64,000 bases of DNA from Gemmatimonadaceae bacterium (GCA_036003045.1 DASYSS010000022.1:62001-126000); one strand, 5' to 3'; shown: positions 17,301 through 26,951, counted from the stretch's first letter. Program-made: numbers and translations. The notes: a model not told the origin generated them from the sequence alone.

Positions 17301-18303
17301 GATTCCGAACACGTTCGAGATCAAGCCGACCCACGAGATCTTGCCGCCGGGCTGGACGCCCGACGAGATCATGATCGATTGGGGCAATACGCCGGCCGGG
17401 GGCGAAGCGACGATCTACCTGCCGGGCGCGCACACCGGTGAGATTCTCGATCTCGCGGCGAAGATGTACGGCATGACGACGCTGCGCCGGATCGACGACC
17501 ACACGTTGGCGTGCCGCGCCGAAGGCGCCACGTGGATGCCGGTGCCGCCGGGAGCGGGCCCGGGCTACGCGGGTCTGCTCACGATCGATCTGCCGGCGAC
17601 GGTTCGTCGCGGACAGTCGTTCACCGTCGTCGTTCGACAGATCACGTCGAGCGCGACGAAACACGTCGAGCCGCCGACGCCGCAGCCCCGAACGCGGTCG
17701 AAAGGCGCGCGTCCGACGCCTGTACCGACGAAACCGACTTCACGACCCGAGTCGCGTCACACGCTGGGCGCGTTCCAGATTCAGATTCCGGTTCGCACCA
17801 AGCAGACGATCCTCGAACCCGAGGAGCGGACGTACTCGGTTCTGAAGTTCATCGAGCAGACGATCCCGCACGAGAACCGCTGGTATCCGGTCTTCGAGCG
17901 ATACGTCAGCGTGATCGGCGATCGCGTGAAGGCCCTCGGCGGCGATCCGACGCGGATTCGTCCGTCGCCGGACGGAAGCGGCGTGCACCCGGAGCCGCAC
18001 ACGGGCGGGAGCCCGAAGCCGTCGCCGACGCCCGGCAGTGACGTCCGCGTTCGATTTACCGGAAAGGTCGATGGAATCGTTTACGACCGCTTCGGTGATT
18101 TCGAAGGCTTCGTGCTCGAGACGGAAGACGGTCCGCGTCACTTCAAGTGCCGCGAGACCGAGCTGGAACACGTCCTGACGCGTGCATGGAACGGACGCGT
18201 TCGGACGGCGGTCGTCGTCGATGTGGATTCGGAGGAGCGGCCGCAGGAAGTGATCCTGTATGCCCCGCCGGCCCCCTTCCGGAACGGAGACGGCCATCGC
18301 TGA
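14389..18303 (+). CDS. S53-family serine-carboxyl peptidase (sedolisin) with large C-terminal extension (1304 aa)
   Basis: The ATG at 14389 follows a strong GGAGGAGGT site by 2-5 bases. The protein starts with a pro-kumamolisin activation domain (about 25-155; YESTTETYRGREGAVNMP at the end). The peptidase domain follows, with the sedolisin catalytic residues E272 and D276 in GEVTLDIC, the oxyanion Asp364 in ASGDSGSD and the nucleophile S476 in GGTSATAPLYAAL. Kumamolisin-type enzymes end near this point plus 80 residues, but this one continues for about 700 more. The extension contains beta-rich segments with an RTKQTILEPEERTYSV motif, a Pro/Thr linker and a final small domain (about 1215-1300, VRFTGKVDGIVYDRFGDFEG). 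No classical signal peptide is visible, so the export route is unclear. It is the longest gene on the plus strand and has its own promoter. Confidence 0.9.
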   Translation: MPSPTAVRPIEGSERRPAPGARRVAAENPSAKLSVTIRVRRRTDAPALPVHHNADTTTGHMSREEFAERFGASKADLDLVVSFARSKGLEVEETSTARRIVKVFGTVEQMNQAFGVDLGRYESTTETYRGREGAVNMPQDVAQVVEGVFGLDNRRMARRAGTRVAPRAPKAFAPASGRIGTVDTSTELGGGPSLNVSALTPPQVASLYDYPVTPGAAGQTIGLVEFGGGFAQTDLNQFFSGLGGGFTAPTPVVVGMDGVTNNPGADINEDGEVTLDICVASSVAANAGVAVYFAPWTEQGWVDVITSAVHDATNNPSVLSISWGWPEFEGIEGFTWTQQAINAVNQTFQDAAALGVTVFAASGDSGSDCGQGDGAAHVLYPASDPFVSSCGGTRISDVSGASFTETTWSQSFGTTGGGISDFFSLPTYQIGAGIPLSANDGHQGRGIPDIAGNADPASGYNLVVDGSSFPGVGGTSATAPLYAALVALCNARLGRTVGFLNPLLYALNNTGVIRDIADNASNATGGAPGYTAGPGWDAATGLGVVDGQGLLAALTARFMKEVTIITDRSTFGKDEIDAMLQVSNPAVVDAAFYVTVDGFTPAELGITTTNPTPAQLQAWAPTFTESPTPTGFTIRPSALVAELPSLPAQPQRFTFVYQVVFTNTNAFTAEDIPVSLTATTHSTSGTAVIDLITQPNPFMVDGPVSWLSTDVRVFQLQPGQSLAGLPSVVMGTGANAANSFITNIIGAFNAHTPFGHPFDLISTDEDTSKLELSEKVNGTPVFNFAVARVRYRALSVDATQVRAFFRAFPASTTSTTYDVSTTYRSAVNGTTRIPLLGTVAGEVTTIPFFAAPRVDTGSQTMDAQTDFANVQTIQHDASGNERDAYFGVWVDINQPNQLRFPVNVTSDGPFTSGRQSVQQLVRGIHQCMVVELAFDPEPITNGQSPATSDKLSQRNLSIVSSDNPGTAASHRIPNTFEIKPTHEILPPGWTPDEIMIDWGNTPAGGEATIYLPGAHTGEILDLAAKMYGMTTLRRIDDHTLACRAEGATWMPVPPGAGPGYAGLLTIDLPATVRRGQSFTVVVRQITSSATKHVEPPTPQPRTRSKGARPTPVPTKPTSRPESRHTLGAFQIQIPVRTKQTILEPEERTYSVLKFIEQTIPHENRWYPVFERYVSVIGDRVKALGGDPTRIRPSPDGSGVHPEPHTGGSPKPSPTPGSDVRVRFTGKVDGIVYDRFGDFEGFVLETEDGPRHFKCRETELEHVLTRAWNGRVRTAVVVDVDSEERPQEVILYAPPAPFRNGDGHR

Positions 18304-18340
18304 CGCGTGAGCCGATCGTCGTGTAAGTCGCTGGAAAACA

Positions 18341-18378
18341 CTTTGGGTGACCGGCTCAGTCGAGTTGGTCACCCAAAG
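18341..18378 (+). terminator. Perfect 12-bp hairpin after the sedolisin gene
   Basis: CTTTGGGTGACC (18341-18352) and GGTCACCCAAAG (18367-18378) pair fully around a 14-base loop, 38 bases after the sedolisin stop. There is no strong T-run, but the place between two convergent genes fits a bidirectional transcription end. Confidence 0.6.
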
Positions 18379-18418
18379 CGCGAACAGCCGGGAACAACGA
18401 TTTTCACGGATTGGAACA

Positions 18419-18475
18419 GCGATTCACGCGGATGAAAAGGAGGGGTGATCCAAAACGCTCATCCGCGTGAATCGC
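18419..18475. repeat. 17-bp perfect inverted repeat with related half-copies
   Basis: GCGATTCACGCGGATGA (18419-18435) and TCATCCGCGTGAATCGC (18459-18475) are exact complements with a 23-base spacer. A partly matching copy (GATTTTCACGGATTGG) lies just before, and another (CATCCGCGCGAATCGG) just after. This looks like an intergenic repeat family rather than a gene-specific terminator. It sits between the convergent sedolisin and receptor genes. Confidence 0.7.
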
Positions 18476-18521
18476 CGTACACATCCGCGCGAATCGGTGG
18501 TCGGCTGTTGCGGTTTTTCCT

Positions 18522-21500
18522 TCATGGCAGCGACGCCATCGCTCCGCGGAAGATCGCGGGAATGTCCTCGTCCTTGATCTGGGCGAGATTCACGAAGCCG
18601 ATGAGGCCCGGCTTCGCCTCGATGGCCGTCCGTTGCTCCGGCGTCAGAAGCGATACGACGGTGCGCACGTCGTCGATGTAGCCTCGGTAGCTAGCGATGC
18701 CGGCGGCGTGCCAGTGCTCGCGGACTTCCGCGCCGCCGTAGTTGCCTTGGCGGGATACGAGATATCGGGCGACCTCGGTCGCGATCGAATCGCGCCGGAC
18801 TGAGTACCTCTTCGACATCTTCGATGCACTATCGACCTGCTCCTTCGTCAACGGCACGCTGTCCTTCTGCTGCAGGAACTGATCGATCGGGTTGAAGCCG
18901 CGGGCGATGCGGTTTTTGATTTGGTCCACCGTTAGCGCGGCGCCCTCGGAGCCACGTGGGCGGAGCAATGACTCGAGGAACTGCGTCTCGCGGTCCGGAC
19001 CGACCTCGAGCCTGACGTCGAGCGTAATCACGAACGGCGAACGGAACGCGCTGCGGAATTGCGTCGTGCTGCCGAAGAGCGGGTTCACGGTGTAGTTGAA
19101 CCGGTTCGTGGTCGGGTCGAAGCCGCGCACCGTGAGCAACGTCGGATCGGCGAACGCGGACTGTCCCCAGCCGTGCAACTTGTCGGATCTGTGGAGCGCC
19201 TGATCGAGCCCGCTCAAGATGTTCGTGAAGATGAGTGTGACCGATCCGCGGTTGCGAAAGCCGAAGCGGTACGGATCGGGAGAGAGGGTCATGTTCAGCT
19301 GCGGGAACGACCACGGGCCGACGCAGCTGTTTCGGCCGGCGACGCTGCCCACCTGCTTCTGGAGACACGAGCGCGCCCACGACGGCGCGTTCTTGAGCAG
19401 TTGAGCCATGCTCGCCGACGTCGTATCGGCGCCGGAAGGCGAGAAGATGAACGCGCGGTCGTTGGAGTAGCCGTCGCCGTTCACGTCGCCGGCGACGATC
19501 GGCGTGAACGGCGTGCCCGATTGCATGCGCGCCTGGATCGCGACCGTGCCGAGATTGCCCTGATTTCGATTGTACGAGAAGGTCACAACGTGCTTCGCGA
19601 TGCCGCCGCGCGACCATGTGACGTCGCGTGGATCGCCGGCCGTGCTCTGAAAGCCGCGATACTGCTCGCGCGCGTCGTTGTACGTATAGGATATGGACGA
19701 GAACCAGAACGCGCTGTTCGGCCCCGTGAAGAAAATTCGAATCGGCGCGTAGTTGAGCGTGAAGCCGATCGAGCGTACGTCGCTGTGAAGGTCGGAGCGC
19801 GCCTCGGCCACGTGCGCGAAGTCTGACGAGACCCGCGAGTCGGAAAAGGTCTCGGCGCCGGTGGTCGGTACGATGCTCGTCGGCGCGACGTAGATCGGCC
19901 GGTTGGCTTCGTTCGCGAGGCTGAAGCGGGTCGTCGGATTGAAGTTCAGATCATAGTTGCCGGCCACGCTGCGGTTGATCGCCCACGTCGCGTTCATCGA
20001 CACACGGAACATGGTGTTGAGTGTGTAGTTCATGTTGAACGCGGGGCGCCAACTGTCGTACAACGAGTAATTCGGCGCGAAGAGCGCGACCGGCGGCGTC
20101 GTCTGCGCGAGCGGCGTCGACGCGGCTCCGTTGGCGCACTCGCTCGGAATCGATTCGCCGTGCTGATAACCCTGCCAGTCCGGCGTCGGGGCCGCGCCGC
20201 CGATGCAGTACAGCTGTTGAATGGCGCTCGGCAGCCCGGTTTGACGCGTGTACGAATCGACCGAGCGCGTCGACAGGGTACCACGGTACTCGCGAATTCC
20301 GCCGCTGATGTTGCCGCGACGGCCGAAGGGAAGGCCGTTGATCTTGAGGACCGGGAACAACGGCCACATGAACCCGATCATCGGCATCACGCGCACGCCG
20401 TCGGGAACGTGGTCCGTGCGCACGCCGAAGATCGAATCGACCTTGGCATTGTACGCCGGCTCGAAGCCGAAGCGGTTGCCCTCGACGCGCACGCCATACT
20501 GGAAGGTCGGACGCCCGGGCGGCGGCGAACCGATCGTGATGTATCCGGGCGCCGTGTTGTTGGTGTTGAACACGTCGCCGATTCCGATCGCGCCGGTCAT
20601 TCCCGTGCCGCTCGTGTGGAGCGCGGTGAGTGTGCGCGAGAAGCTGGTCGGCGTGCCGTTGGCGAAATCGGTGAGCGAGTTGAACGCGAACGTCCCGAAG
20701 CCCGCGTCCTGCTGGACCGAGTATCCGTCCAGCGTCGCGTCCAACGTGAGCGAGACCGAGTGGTGCCGGTCCCAGGTGTTGTACGTCGTCGCGTTCCGGA
20801 GCTCCGTCGACCACGTCTTGCTGTCGCTCTGCGGGGCGCTGGCTCCGCCCACACGCACGTTCGAGATGCCGACGCCTCCGTCCGGCAACCCGGACGCGAG
20901 GAGGATGTTGGCGGCCGGAAGATCCAGGTAGGGGTTCGTACGATCCTGCGCGCCGCCGAAGCTGATCGTCGTTTCGTTCAGCGTGTTGCGCGGGAGATAC
21001 TTGGCGGCTGTGAACTGCGCCCACCCGTCACGATGTGTGATCTCACCGCCCGACGACGGAATCGACGTTGCGCCCACCATCGCACCGCCGTTGTTCCGCA
21101 CCGTGCCGCCGAACTCGAGGTAATAGTCGTCGAACGTGGCGTCGTTCAGAAAGAAGTTTCCGGGTGCCGGCGGCGGCACGTTCGGCTCGAAGTCGAAGCG
21201 GAACGAGAGGCGGCCCTCCGTGTTCTCCCGGCCGTTTGGCACGCGCGAGGTGCGCTCCGGAATGCCCGTCGTGCCGATGAGGCCCATCAGCCGGTTGACG
21301 GAGTCGCGGTTGATGTGCAGCGCGAGAAGCGATGCATCGTTCGCTGATTCGAGGCTCGTCAGACTGCTCGCGCGACGCGAGAACTGATACGCGGTGGAGT
21401 AGAAGACCTTGTCGACGACTATGGGACCGCCGACCGATCCGCTGGCGATCTGCTGGCCGTAGGTGGTGCCGAGGTTCGACGCGACGGGAGACGTCCACTG

Positions 21501-22274
21501 CAACCCGGGAGCGTCGAACGTGACGTGCGTGGATCGGGAGATCGTATTGTTGCCAGGCTGCATTCGCAGCGACTGCTGCACGCCGGCAAAGCCGCCGCGG
21601 CCGGGATCGTACGAGGCCGACACGACCGCGACGCGGAATCCGTCGCGCGGCACGGCTGCCCCGAAGTTCATTCCATTGAGCACCAGGCCGTTCTGGTCGC
21701 TGCCGATCCCAAACGCTGAGATGCTGAGCGATCCGTCGATGTTGGGCGTCACCGAGATGCCCGGCAGTGTCGCCATGAGGGCTGAGAGGTCTCCGGTGAC
21801 GTCGCCGCTGAGGCCGCTCGATGGATTCTGATACGACGTGGTCCCGCCCACGCTGAAGTCTCCATTCGCGTCCGAGCGAGCCGCCTTGGGACGCTCACCG
21901 ACAGACTTTACGGCGTCGAGCTGGGCAGCCACCGGCGACATCTTGAAGTCCACCTCGGGCATCGTGCCATCGGGGCGGCGCGATACCGTCCGTCGCTGCG
22001 GCGCCTGGCCGAGCATCGTGACGGCCACGATGTACGTGCCACCGCCGTTCTCGATCGTGACTGAGTAGCGGCCCGTCGAATCGGTGCGGGTCGGGTGCGG
22101 CACCTTGGCCGCGGTATCGACCACCATCACCACCGCGTTCTGAAGGGCCGAACTGTCCGCGGCGACCACTCTGCCGCGAATGACGTCCGTTCGCTGCTGC
22201 GCGAGCGCGGCTCGGCCGAAGAGGGACAGCGCGGCTACCACGATGGTGCCGCGGATCAACGGGCGGATAGGCAT
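18522..22274 (-). CDS. TonB-dependent receptor-like outer-membrane protein with N-terminal carboxypeptidase-regulatory domain (1250 aa)
   Basis: The signal peptide (MPIRPLIRGTIVVAALSLFG then AALAQQ) targets the protein for export. Residues about 28-110 form a carboxypeptidase-regulatory-like beta sandwich (GRVVAADSSALQNAVVMVVD, then GRYSVTIENGGGTYIVAV). A plug-like region follows (about 155-240) with LMATLPGISVTPNIDGSLS and GLVLNGMNFG. The rest is a large beta-barrel rich in aromatic and polar strands, ending with a helical tail of about 130 residues (ALTVDQIKNRIARGFNPIDQ onward), unusual for a barrel that should end in an outer-membrane insertion strand. It probably imports or binds a large substrate, such as a peptide or oligosaccharide. 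No substrate is evident. Confidence 0.85.
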   Translation of the reverse strand: MPIRPLIRGTIVVAALSLFGRAALAQQRTDVIRGRVVAADSSALQNAVVMVVDTAAKVPHPTRTDSTGRYSVTIENGGGTYIVAVTMLGQAPQRRTVSRRPDGTMPEVDFKMSPVAAQLDAVKSVGERPKAARSDANGDFSVGGTTSYQNPSSGLSGDVTGDLSALMATLPGISVTPNIDGSLSISAFGIGSDQNGLVLNGMNFGAAVPRDGFRVAVVSASYDPGRGGFAGVQQSLRMQPGNNTISRSTHVTFDAPGLQWTSPVASNLGTTYGQQIASGSVGGPIVVDKVFYSTAYQFSRRASSLTSLESANDASLLALHINRDSVNRLMGLIGTTGIPERTSRVPNGRENTEGRLSFRFDFEPNVPPPAPGNFFLNDATFDDYYLEFGGTVRNNGGAMVGATSIPSSGGEITHRDGWAQFTAAKYLPRNTLNETTISFGGAQDRTNPYLDLPAANILLASGLPDGGVGISNVRVGGASAPQSDSKTWSTELRNATTYNTWDRHHSVSLTLDATLDGYSVQQDAGFGTFAFNSLTDFANGTPTSFSRTLTALHTSGTGMTGAIGIGDVFNTNNTAPGYITIGSPPPGRPTFQYGVRVEGNRFGFEPAYNAKVDSIFGVRTDHVPDGVRVMPMIGFMWPLFPVLKINGLPFGRRGNISGGIREYRGTLSTRSVDSYTRQTGLPSAIQQLYCIGGAAPTPDWQGYQHGESIPSECANGAASTPLAQTTPPVALFAPNYSLYDSWRPAFNMNYTLNTMFRVSMNATWAINRSVAGNYDLNFNPTTRFSLANEANRPIYVAPTSIVPTTGAETFSDSRVSSDFAHVAEARSDLHSDVRSIGFTLNYAPIRIFFTGPNSAFWFSSISYTYNDAREQYRGFQSTAGDPRDVTWSRGGIAKHVVTFSYNRNQGNLGTVAIQARMQSGTPFTPIVAGDVNGDGYSNDRAFIFSPSGADTTSASMAQLLKNAPSWARSCLQKQVGSVAGRNSCVGPWSFPQLNMTLSPDPYRFGFRNRGSVTLIFTNILSGLDQALHRSDKLHGWGQSAFADPTLLTVRGFDPTTNRFNYTVNPLFGSTTQFRSAFRSPFVITLDVRLEVGPDRETQFLESLLRPRGSEGAALTVDQIKNRIARGFNPIDQFLQQKDSVPLTKEQVDSASKMSKRYSVRRDSIATEVARYLVSRQGNYGGAEVREHWHAAGIASYRGYIDDVRTVVSLLTPEQRTAIEAKPGLIGFVNLAQIKDEDIPAIFRGAMASLP

Positions 22275-22424
22275 CGGGGAGTTTGGTGTTGAACCCGAGT
22301 ACTACGCATGGATATGGACGGGCGTTTCACGCCTGTGTCCGGGCATTGAAACGGTCTCGACAGGATCTTGATTCTAATTCAAGTAAGCCGGTAGACCGGT
22401 GGACTGGAAAACCAACCCCGCGTA

Positions 22425-25400
22425 TCAGCGCGTCGGACGCAGATACCTGAGGTCAGTTCGCCCTCGCCTGAATCCCGCTTTCTCGAAGGCCGCCGCGTGC
22501 GGACTGGCCGCCGCCGGCTGGCCGTCGATCGTTTCGAGCACGAGATCACGGCGCAAACGGCTCGAGAGATGTCCGATCAACCCCTCCGCCGCGCGTGTCA
22601 CGATCGCCTCATCCGACCCAGGGCGGACGACGACTCGTGATCCTCGGCGCTCCGCGATAAGAATCACGCGGCCGCCGATCGCGACCAGCAGTGCGCTCGA
22701 GCTGCGCGGCCGAACGAAGGGATCGCGCGCCGGGTCGCCGGCGATGGGAAGCGAAAACACGTTCGCCGGATCGGCCGCCGCGAGTACGACGGATTCGTCG
22801 TCGCCGGCGTCATCGGCGCGGAGCGCCTCGACCGCTTCGGGGAGCGCGAACTGCGCGCCGGAAAGACCGCGCACGAAGTATCCGCGCCGCACGTCGCCGC
22901 GAAACTCGAGACGCTTCAGCTCGCGGTAGATCGAGCGCCAAGGGATCATCGGGCGTTCGCGGCGCCACATCTCGCGCGCCACCACGCCATAGCGATCCAG
23001 CCACTGTCGCGCGACGGCCTCGGCGAACGACGACTCGTCGTTCGGCGTACCAAGGACTCGCGGCGACGCGATGAGCGACCAACGGCCCGGCCACGCGTCG
23101 GATTCGCCGCCGGGGAGATCGGGACGCTGCCAGCGCGGGAGTCGGCGCAGGTTCGGTCGCCGTTGCACGACGTACCGATTTGCCGACGGCGTGTAGTCCG
23201 CTGGAAGCCATCGCGTGGGATCCGGGCGCGAACGTTCGCGCGGCGAGACGAGCGGCCGCCAGCGTACGACCGCGCGCATCGCGTCGATCGTGTCGTTCGT
23301 CGCGAGGCCGGCGCCGACCAGCTCTCGCAGCGCGTCTCTCAACTTCCGCGACGAGAACGAGGTTTCGGCCAGCAGCTCGTCGAAGAACACGGCGCCAAGT
23401 CGGGTCATCGCCTCGAGCGTCGCCGTCGCCGCTTCGCCGATCGGCGGATGCGATTCGGGCAGCCACGCGCGACCGGTGCCTCGACGAATCATTCGGATGT
23501 TCGCGAGTACGGGCGCCTCGTCGTGCGCCGACGGCGCGCCGCCGCCAACCCACACCATCTCGCCGGCGGCGATGAGTCTGGCTACGGCGCTCGAGTCGTA
23601 CGAGGCTACGCGGCTCGGGAACAGCTCGCGTTCCCACAGCTCGGCGGGACGCGACACGCCGTACAGCTGCCGGGCGATTTGCGTGGTTGCGTCGTCGCCC
23701 GCGCGTCGGGTGGACGGCGCGACGTTCTGCCAGCGGAACATGAACCGCGAAAAGCGCTCGAGGTCCACTGCTTGGATCTGCTTTCGTGCCTGCGACAGCT
23801 CGCGCCGGCGCGCTCGTTCCAAGAGACGGCGAGAGCACCAACGTTCAGTCGTGTCGCTGCCTCCCCCGAAGGCGCCGCGAACGAGCCGTCCGCCGCGCGT
23901 CCATTCGTCGAATCGTTGACGCACCCAATCCGCGTCGAAGGCATATCGGCGGAGGACGTCGTCGACCGACACGACGCCGGCGAGTGAAATGAAGCGCACG
24001 AGGATCTCACGCCGCGCGGCGACGCGCGTCGGCGATGCCGCGCCGAACGCCGCGGCGTATCGCGGCGCCGTCTCGGCGAGCACGTAGCGACTGTCCCTCG
24101 TTCCTGATTCCCGTGGCACCTCGACCGCCACGATGCGCCCGCGTTCGCGCAGCTCGCCGAGCGGGTCACCGAGCCGACCTTCGGCTTCTTGGGCGGTTCG
24201 CTCGCGCAGCTCGTCCAGCGACAGATCGCCCGCGCGGTCGAGGAGAATCGCGAGCTCGTCGGCGGTTCGGGCGCGCGAGCCGGGCGCGACTCCCCTCCGC
24301 CGCGCGAGCATCTGCTCGAGCACGACGAGCGTTTCGGCGTCGGCGCCCTCGGTACCGAGCAACTCGTCGAGCAGCGCTCGATCTAGTGAGAGCAGAGCGG
24401 CCCGTTGCTCGGCATGCGGCGTATCGTCGGCGTACATCCAGGCCATCACGAAGCCAAACTGGAAGGACAACGCGAACGGCGACGGCATTTCCGTCTGCGC
24501 GGACCGCATGGCGATCGCGCCGCTCGTGAGGTCGTCGAGCATCCGCGCGAGCGCCGGCATGTCGAACGCGTCCTGCAAAACGTCGCGGTACGTCTCGACG
24601 AGAATCGGGAACGATGGATACTCGCGGACCGCGTCGAGCAGATCGCGCGCTTTGAGACGCTGGAGCCAAAGCGGCATTCGCCGTCGGGCCGTGCCGCGCG
24701 GGAGAAGCAGGGCTCGCGCCGCGTTGACGCGAAAGCGCGCGCCGAACAGCGACGACGAACCGACTTCCTCGAGCATGCGGCGTTCGGCTTCGCCCGCCGT
24801 CATGTCCGACACGAGCGAGAGTGGCACCCATTCGCGCAGATCGGGAAATCGGAGCATCACGCCGTCGTCGGTCGTCTGCACTTGGACGACGCTGCCGCGC
24901 CCGAAGATCTCGCGCGCTCGGTGCGCGAGCGCCATTCCCCACGGTGCGTTCACGCGCCCGCCGAAGGGCGCGTGAATGACGACGCGAACAGCGTTCGTCT
25001 CGTCGCGGAACTGCTCGACGATCAGTGAGCGTTCGTCGGGCACGGCGCCGGTCGCCGCGCGCTGTTCGTGCACGTACTCGACGAGCGACTGCGCGGTCGC
25101 CTTGTCGCTGTTGTATCGGCCGGCGAGCTCGTCGATCGCCGCGGGCGTTCGCGCGGCGTCCAACTCGCGACGCAACGCGCCGATGGACGACGCCAAGTGC
25201 GACGACCGGGCCGAGTACTCGCCGTGCCAGAAGGGCATTCGCGCGGGCGCGCCGGGGGCGGGCGTGACGATCACACGATCGTGCTCGATCGTGTTTACCC
25301 GCCAGGTCGACGACCCGAGCTGAAAGACGTCGCCGACGCGCGTCTCGTGCACGAACTCTTCGTCGAGCTCGCCGAGCCGTGTGCGGTCGGGAAGGTTGAC

Positions 25401-26951
25401 GGTGTAGAGTCCGCGGTCGGGAATCGTGCCGCCAGAGATGATGGCGACCATGCGCGAGCTGCGCGCCGCCGTGAGGGTATCGCCGACGCGGTCCCACGAA
25501 AGCCGCGCATCCAGCTCGGCGGCGACGTCGGCGGGATATTTCCCGGACAGCATCTCGAGCACTTCGTCGAACGCCGAGCGGGTCAACGCGTGGTACGGGT
25601 AGGATCGCCGCACGAGATCGAACAGGTCGGCACTCGTCCAGTCGTCGTCGACCGACACCGCGGCAACGATCACCTGCGCGAGCACGTCGAGCGCGTTCTG
25701 GACGACGCGCGTCGGCTCGACGTCGCCGCCGCGCATCGCTCGCACGATCGCGAGCATCTCGAGGGCGTCGTCACGGAAGGTCGGGACGAACACGCCGCGA
25801 CTCACCGCGGCGAGCGAGTGTCCCGCGCGGCCCACGCGCTGAAGACCGTTTGCCACTCGCTTGGGCGACTGGAGCTGGAGCACGAGGTCGACCGAGCCGA
25901 TGTCGATTCCCAGCTCGAGGGCGCTCGTGCTGACCAGGGCGCGAAGCCGTCCCGCCTTCAACGATTGCTCGAGAACGAGGCGCCGCTCGCGTGAGAGCGA
26001 TCCGTGGTAGGGCAGCGCGATTTCTTCGCCGGCGAGCGCGTTCACGCGCGCGGCCATTTTTTCGGCCTGCGCGCGGTTGTTGACGAAGATGAGCGTCGTG
26101 CGGGCTTCGGCCATGTGGCGCAGGACGAGCGGCGTGACCGACGTCCAAATCGTGCCGCCGACGTGCGCGAGGTCGTCCACCGGCGACTCGACGTTCAGCT
26201 CGATTCGCTTGACGAGCCCGCAGTCGACGATGGTGCACGGACGGGGCGTCGGATCGCCGCCGCGTTGGACGTCCTGGCCGACGAGAAAGCGCGCGATCTC
26301 GTCGAGCGGACGCTGCGTCGCCGACAGCCCGATGCGCTGCGGCTGATCGTCGCACAGGCGATCCAATCGTTCGAGCGTCAGCGCGAGGTGTGCGCCGCGC
26401 TTGCTGCCCGCGATCGCGTGGATCTCGTCCACGATCACCGCGCGCACGCCGCTGAACATGCCGCGCCCGCGGACTGTGGTCAGCATGATGTGCAGCGACT
26501 CGGGCGTCGTGATCAGGATGTGCGGCGATTTCCGAATCATCCGCGCCCGCGCCGACTGCGGCGTGTCGCCCGTGCGAACGGCGACCCGAATCTCCGGGAA
26601 CGACTCGCCCGCCGCCTCGAATCGTTCGCGCAGCTCGGTCAGCGGCTGCTCGAGGTTTCGCTGGATGTCGTTGTTGAGCGCCTTGAGCGGCGAGACGTAG
26701 AGGATCTGCACGGCGTTGGGCAGCGGGGCCGTCGCGCCGTCGACGATGAGCTGGTTCAGTTCCCAAAGGAACGCGGTGAGCGTTTTCCCGGTGCCCGTGG
26801 GGGCCAGGATGAGCGTGTGTGCGCCGCTCGCAATCGCTGGCCACCCCTCGCGCTGCGGCGCGCTAGGCACGCCGAGGGATTCCTCGAACCAAACGCGGAC
26901 GAGGGGATGGAGTTCGACGGGGAAGGGCGCTGCTTTGGGCAACTCAGTCAC
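22425..26951 (-). CDS. Lhr-family ATP-dependent helicase (1508 aa)
   Basis: This is a large superfamily-2 helicase of the Lhr type, which unwinds DNA:RNA or DNA duplexes and is linked to repair. The first RecA domain has Walker A APTGTGKT (50-57), the VSPLKALNND motif, the TTPESLH motif and the DEIHAIAGSKRGAH box (175-188). The second RecA domain shows VLQLQSPKRVANGLQRVGRAGH. After the helicase core come the winged-helix and Lhr-specific domains, then the long C-terminal half typical of full-length Lhr (E. coli Lhr is about 1538 residues). The start codon is GTG at 26951 without a strong ribosome site. It stands alone, with no nuclease or phosphoesterase partner nearby. Confidence 0.93.
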   Translation of the reverse strand: MTELPKAAPFPVELHPLVRVWFEESLGVPSAPQREGWPAIASGAHTLILAPTGTGKTLTAFLWELNQLIVDGATAPLPNAVQILYVSPLKALNNDIQRNLEQPLTELRERFEAAGESFPEIRVAVRTGDTPQSARARMIRKSPHILITTPESLHIMLTTVRGRGMFSGVRAVIVDEIHAIAGSKRGAHLALTLERLDRLCDDQPQRIGLSATQRPLDEIARFLVGQDVQRGGDPTPRPCTIVDCGLVKRIELNVESPVDDLAHVGGTIWTSVTPLVLRHMAEARTTLIFVNNRAQAEKMAARVNALAGEEIALPYHGSLSRERRLVLEQSLKAGRLRALVSTSALELGIDIGSVDLVLQLQSPKRVANGLQRVGRAGHSLAAVSRGVFVPTFRDDALEMLAIVRAMRGGDVEPTRVVQNALDVLAQVIVAAVSVDDDWTSADLFDLVRRSYPYHALTRSAFDEVLEMLSGKYPADVAAELDARLSWDRVGDTLTAARSSRMVAIISGGTIPDRGLYTVNLPDRTRLGELDEEFVHETRVGDVFQLGSSTWRVNTIEHDRVIVTPAPGAPARMPFWHGEYSARSSHLASSIGALRRELDAARTPAAIDELAGRYNSDKATAQSLVEYVHEQRAATGAVPDERSLIVEQFRDETNAVRVVIHAPFGGRVNAPWGMALAHRAREIFGRGSVVQVQTTDDGVMLRFPDLREWVPLSLVSDMTAGEAERRMLEEVGSSSLFGARFRVNAARALLLPRGTARRRMPLWLQRLKARDLLDAVREYPSFPILVETYRDVLQDAFDMPALARMLDDLTSGAIAMRSAQTEMPSPFALSFQFGFVMAWMYADDTPHAEQRAALLSLDRALLDELLGTEGADAETLVVLEQMLARRRGVAPGSRARTADELAILLDRAGDLSLDELRERTAQEAEGRLGDPLGELRERGRIVAVEVPRESGTRDSRYVLAETAPRYAAAFGAASPTRVAARREILVRFISLAGVVSVDDVLRRYAFDADWVRQRFDEWTRGGRLVRGAFGGGSDTTERWCSRRLLERARRRELSQARKQIQAVDLERFSRFMFRWQNVAPSTRRAGDDATTQIARQLYGVSRPAELWERELFPSRVASYDSSAVARLIAAGEMVWVGGGAPSAHDEAPVLANIRMIRRGTGRAWLPESHPPIGEAATATLEAMTRLGAVFFDELLAETSFSSRKLRDALRELVGAGLATNDTIDAMRAVVRWRPLVSPRERSRPDPTRWLPADYTPSANRYVVQRRPNLRRLPRWQRPDLPGGESDAWPGRWSLIASPRVLGTPNDESSFAEAVARQWLDRYGVVAREMWRRERPMIPWRSIYRELKRLEFRGDVRRGYFVRGLSGAQFALPEAVEALRADDAGDDESVVLAAADPANVFSLPIAGDPARDPFVRPRSSSALLVAIGGRVILIAERRGSRVVVRPGSDEAIVTRAAEGLIGHLSSRLRRDLVLETIDGQPAAASPHAAAFEKAGFRRGRTDLRYLRPTR

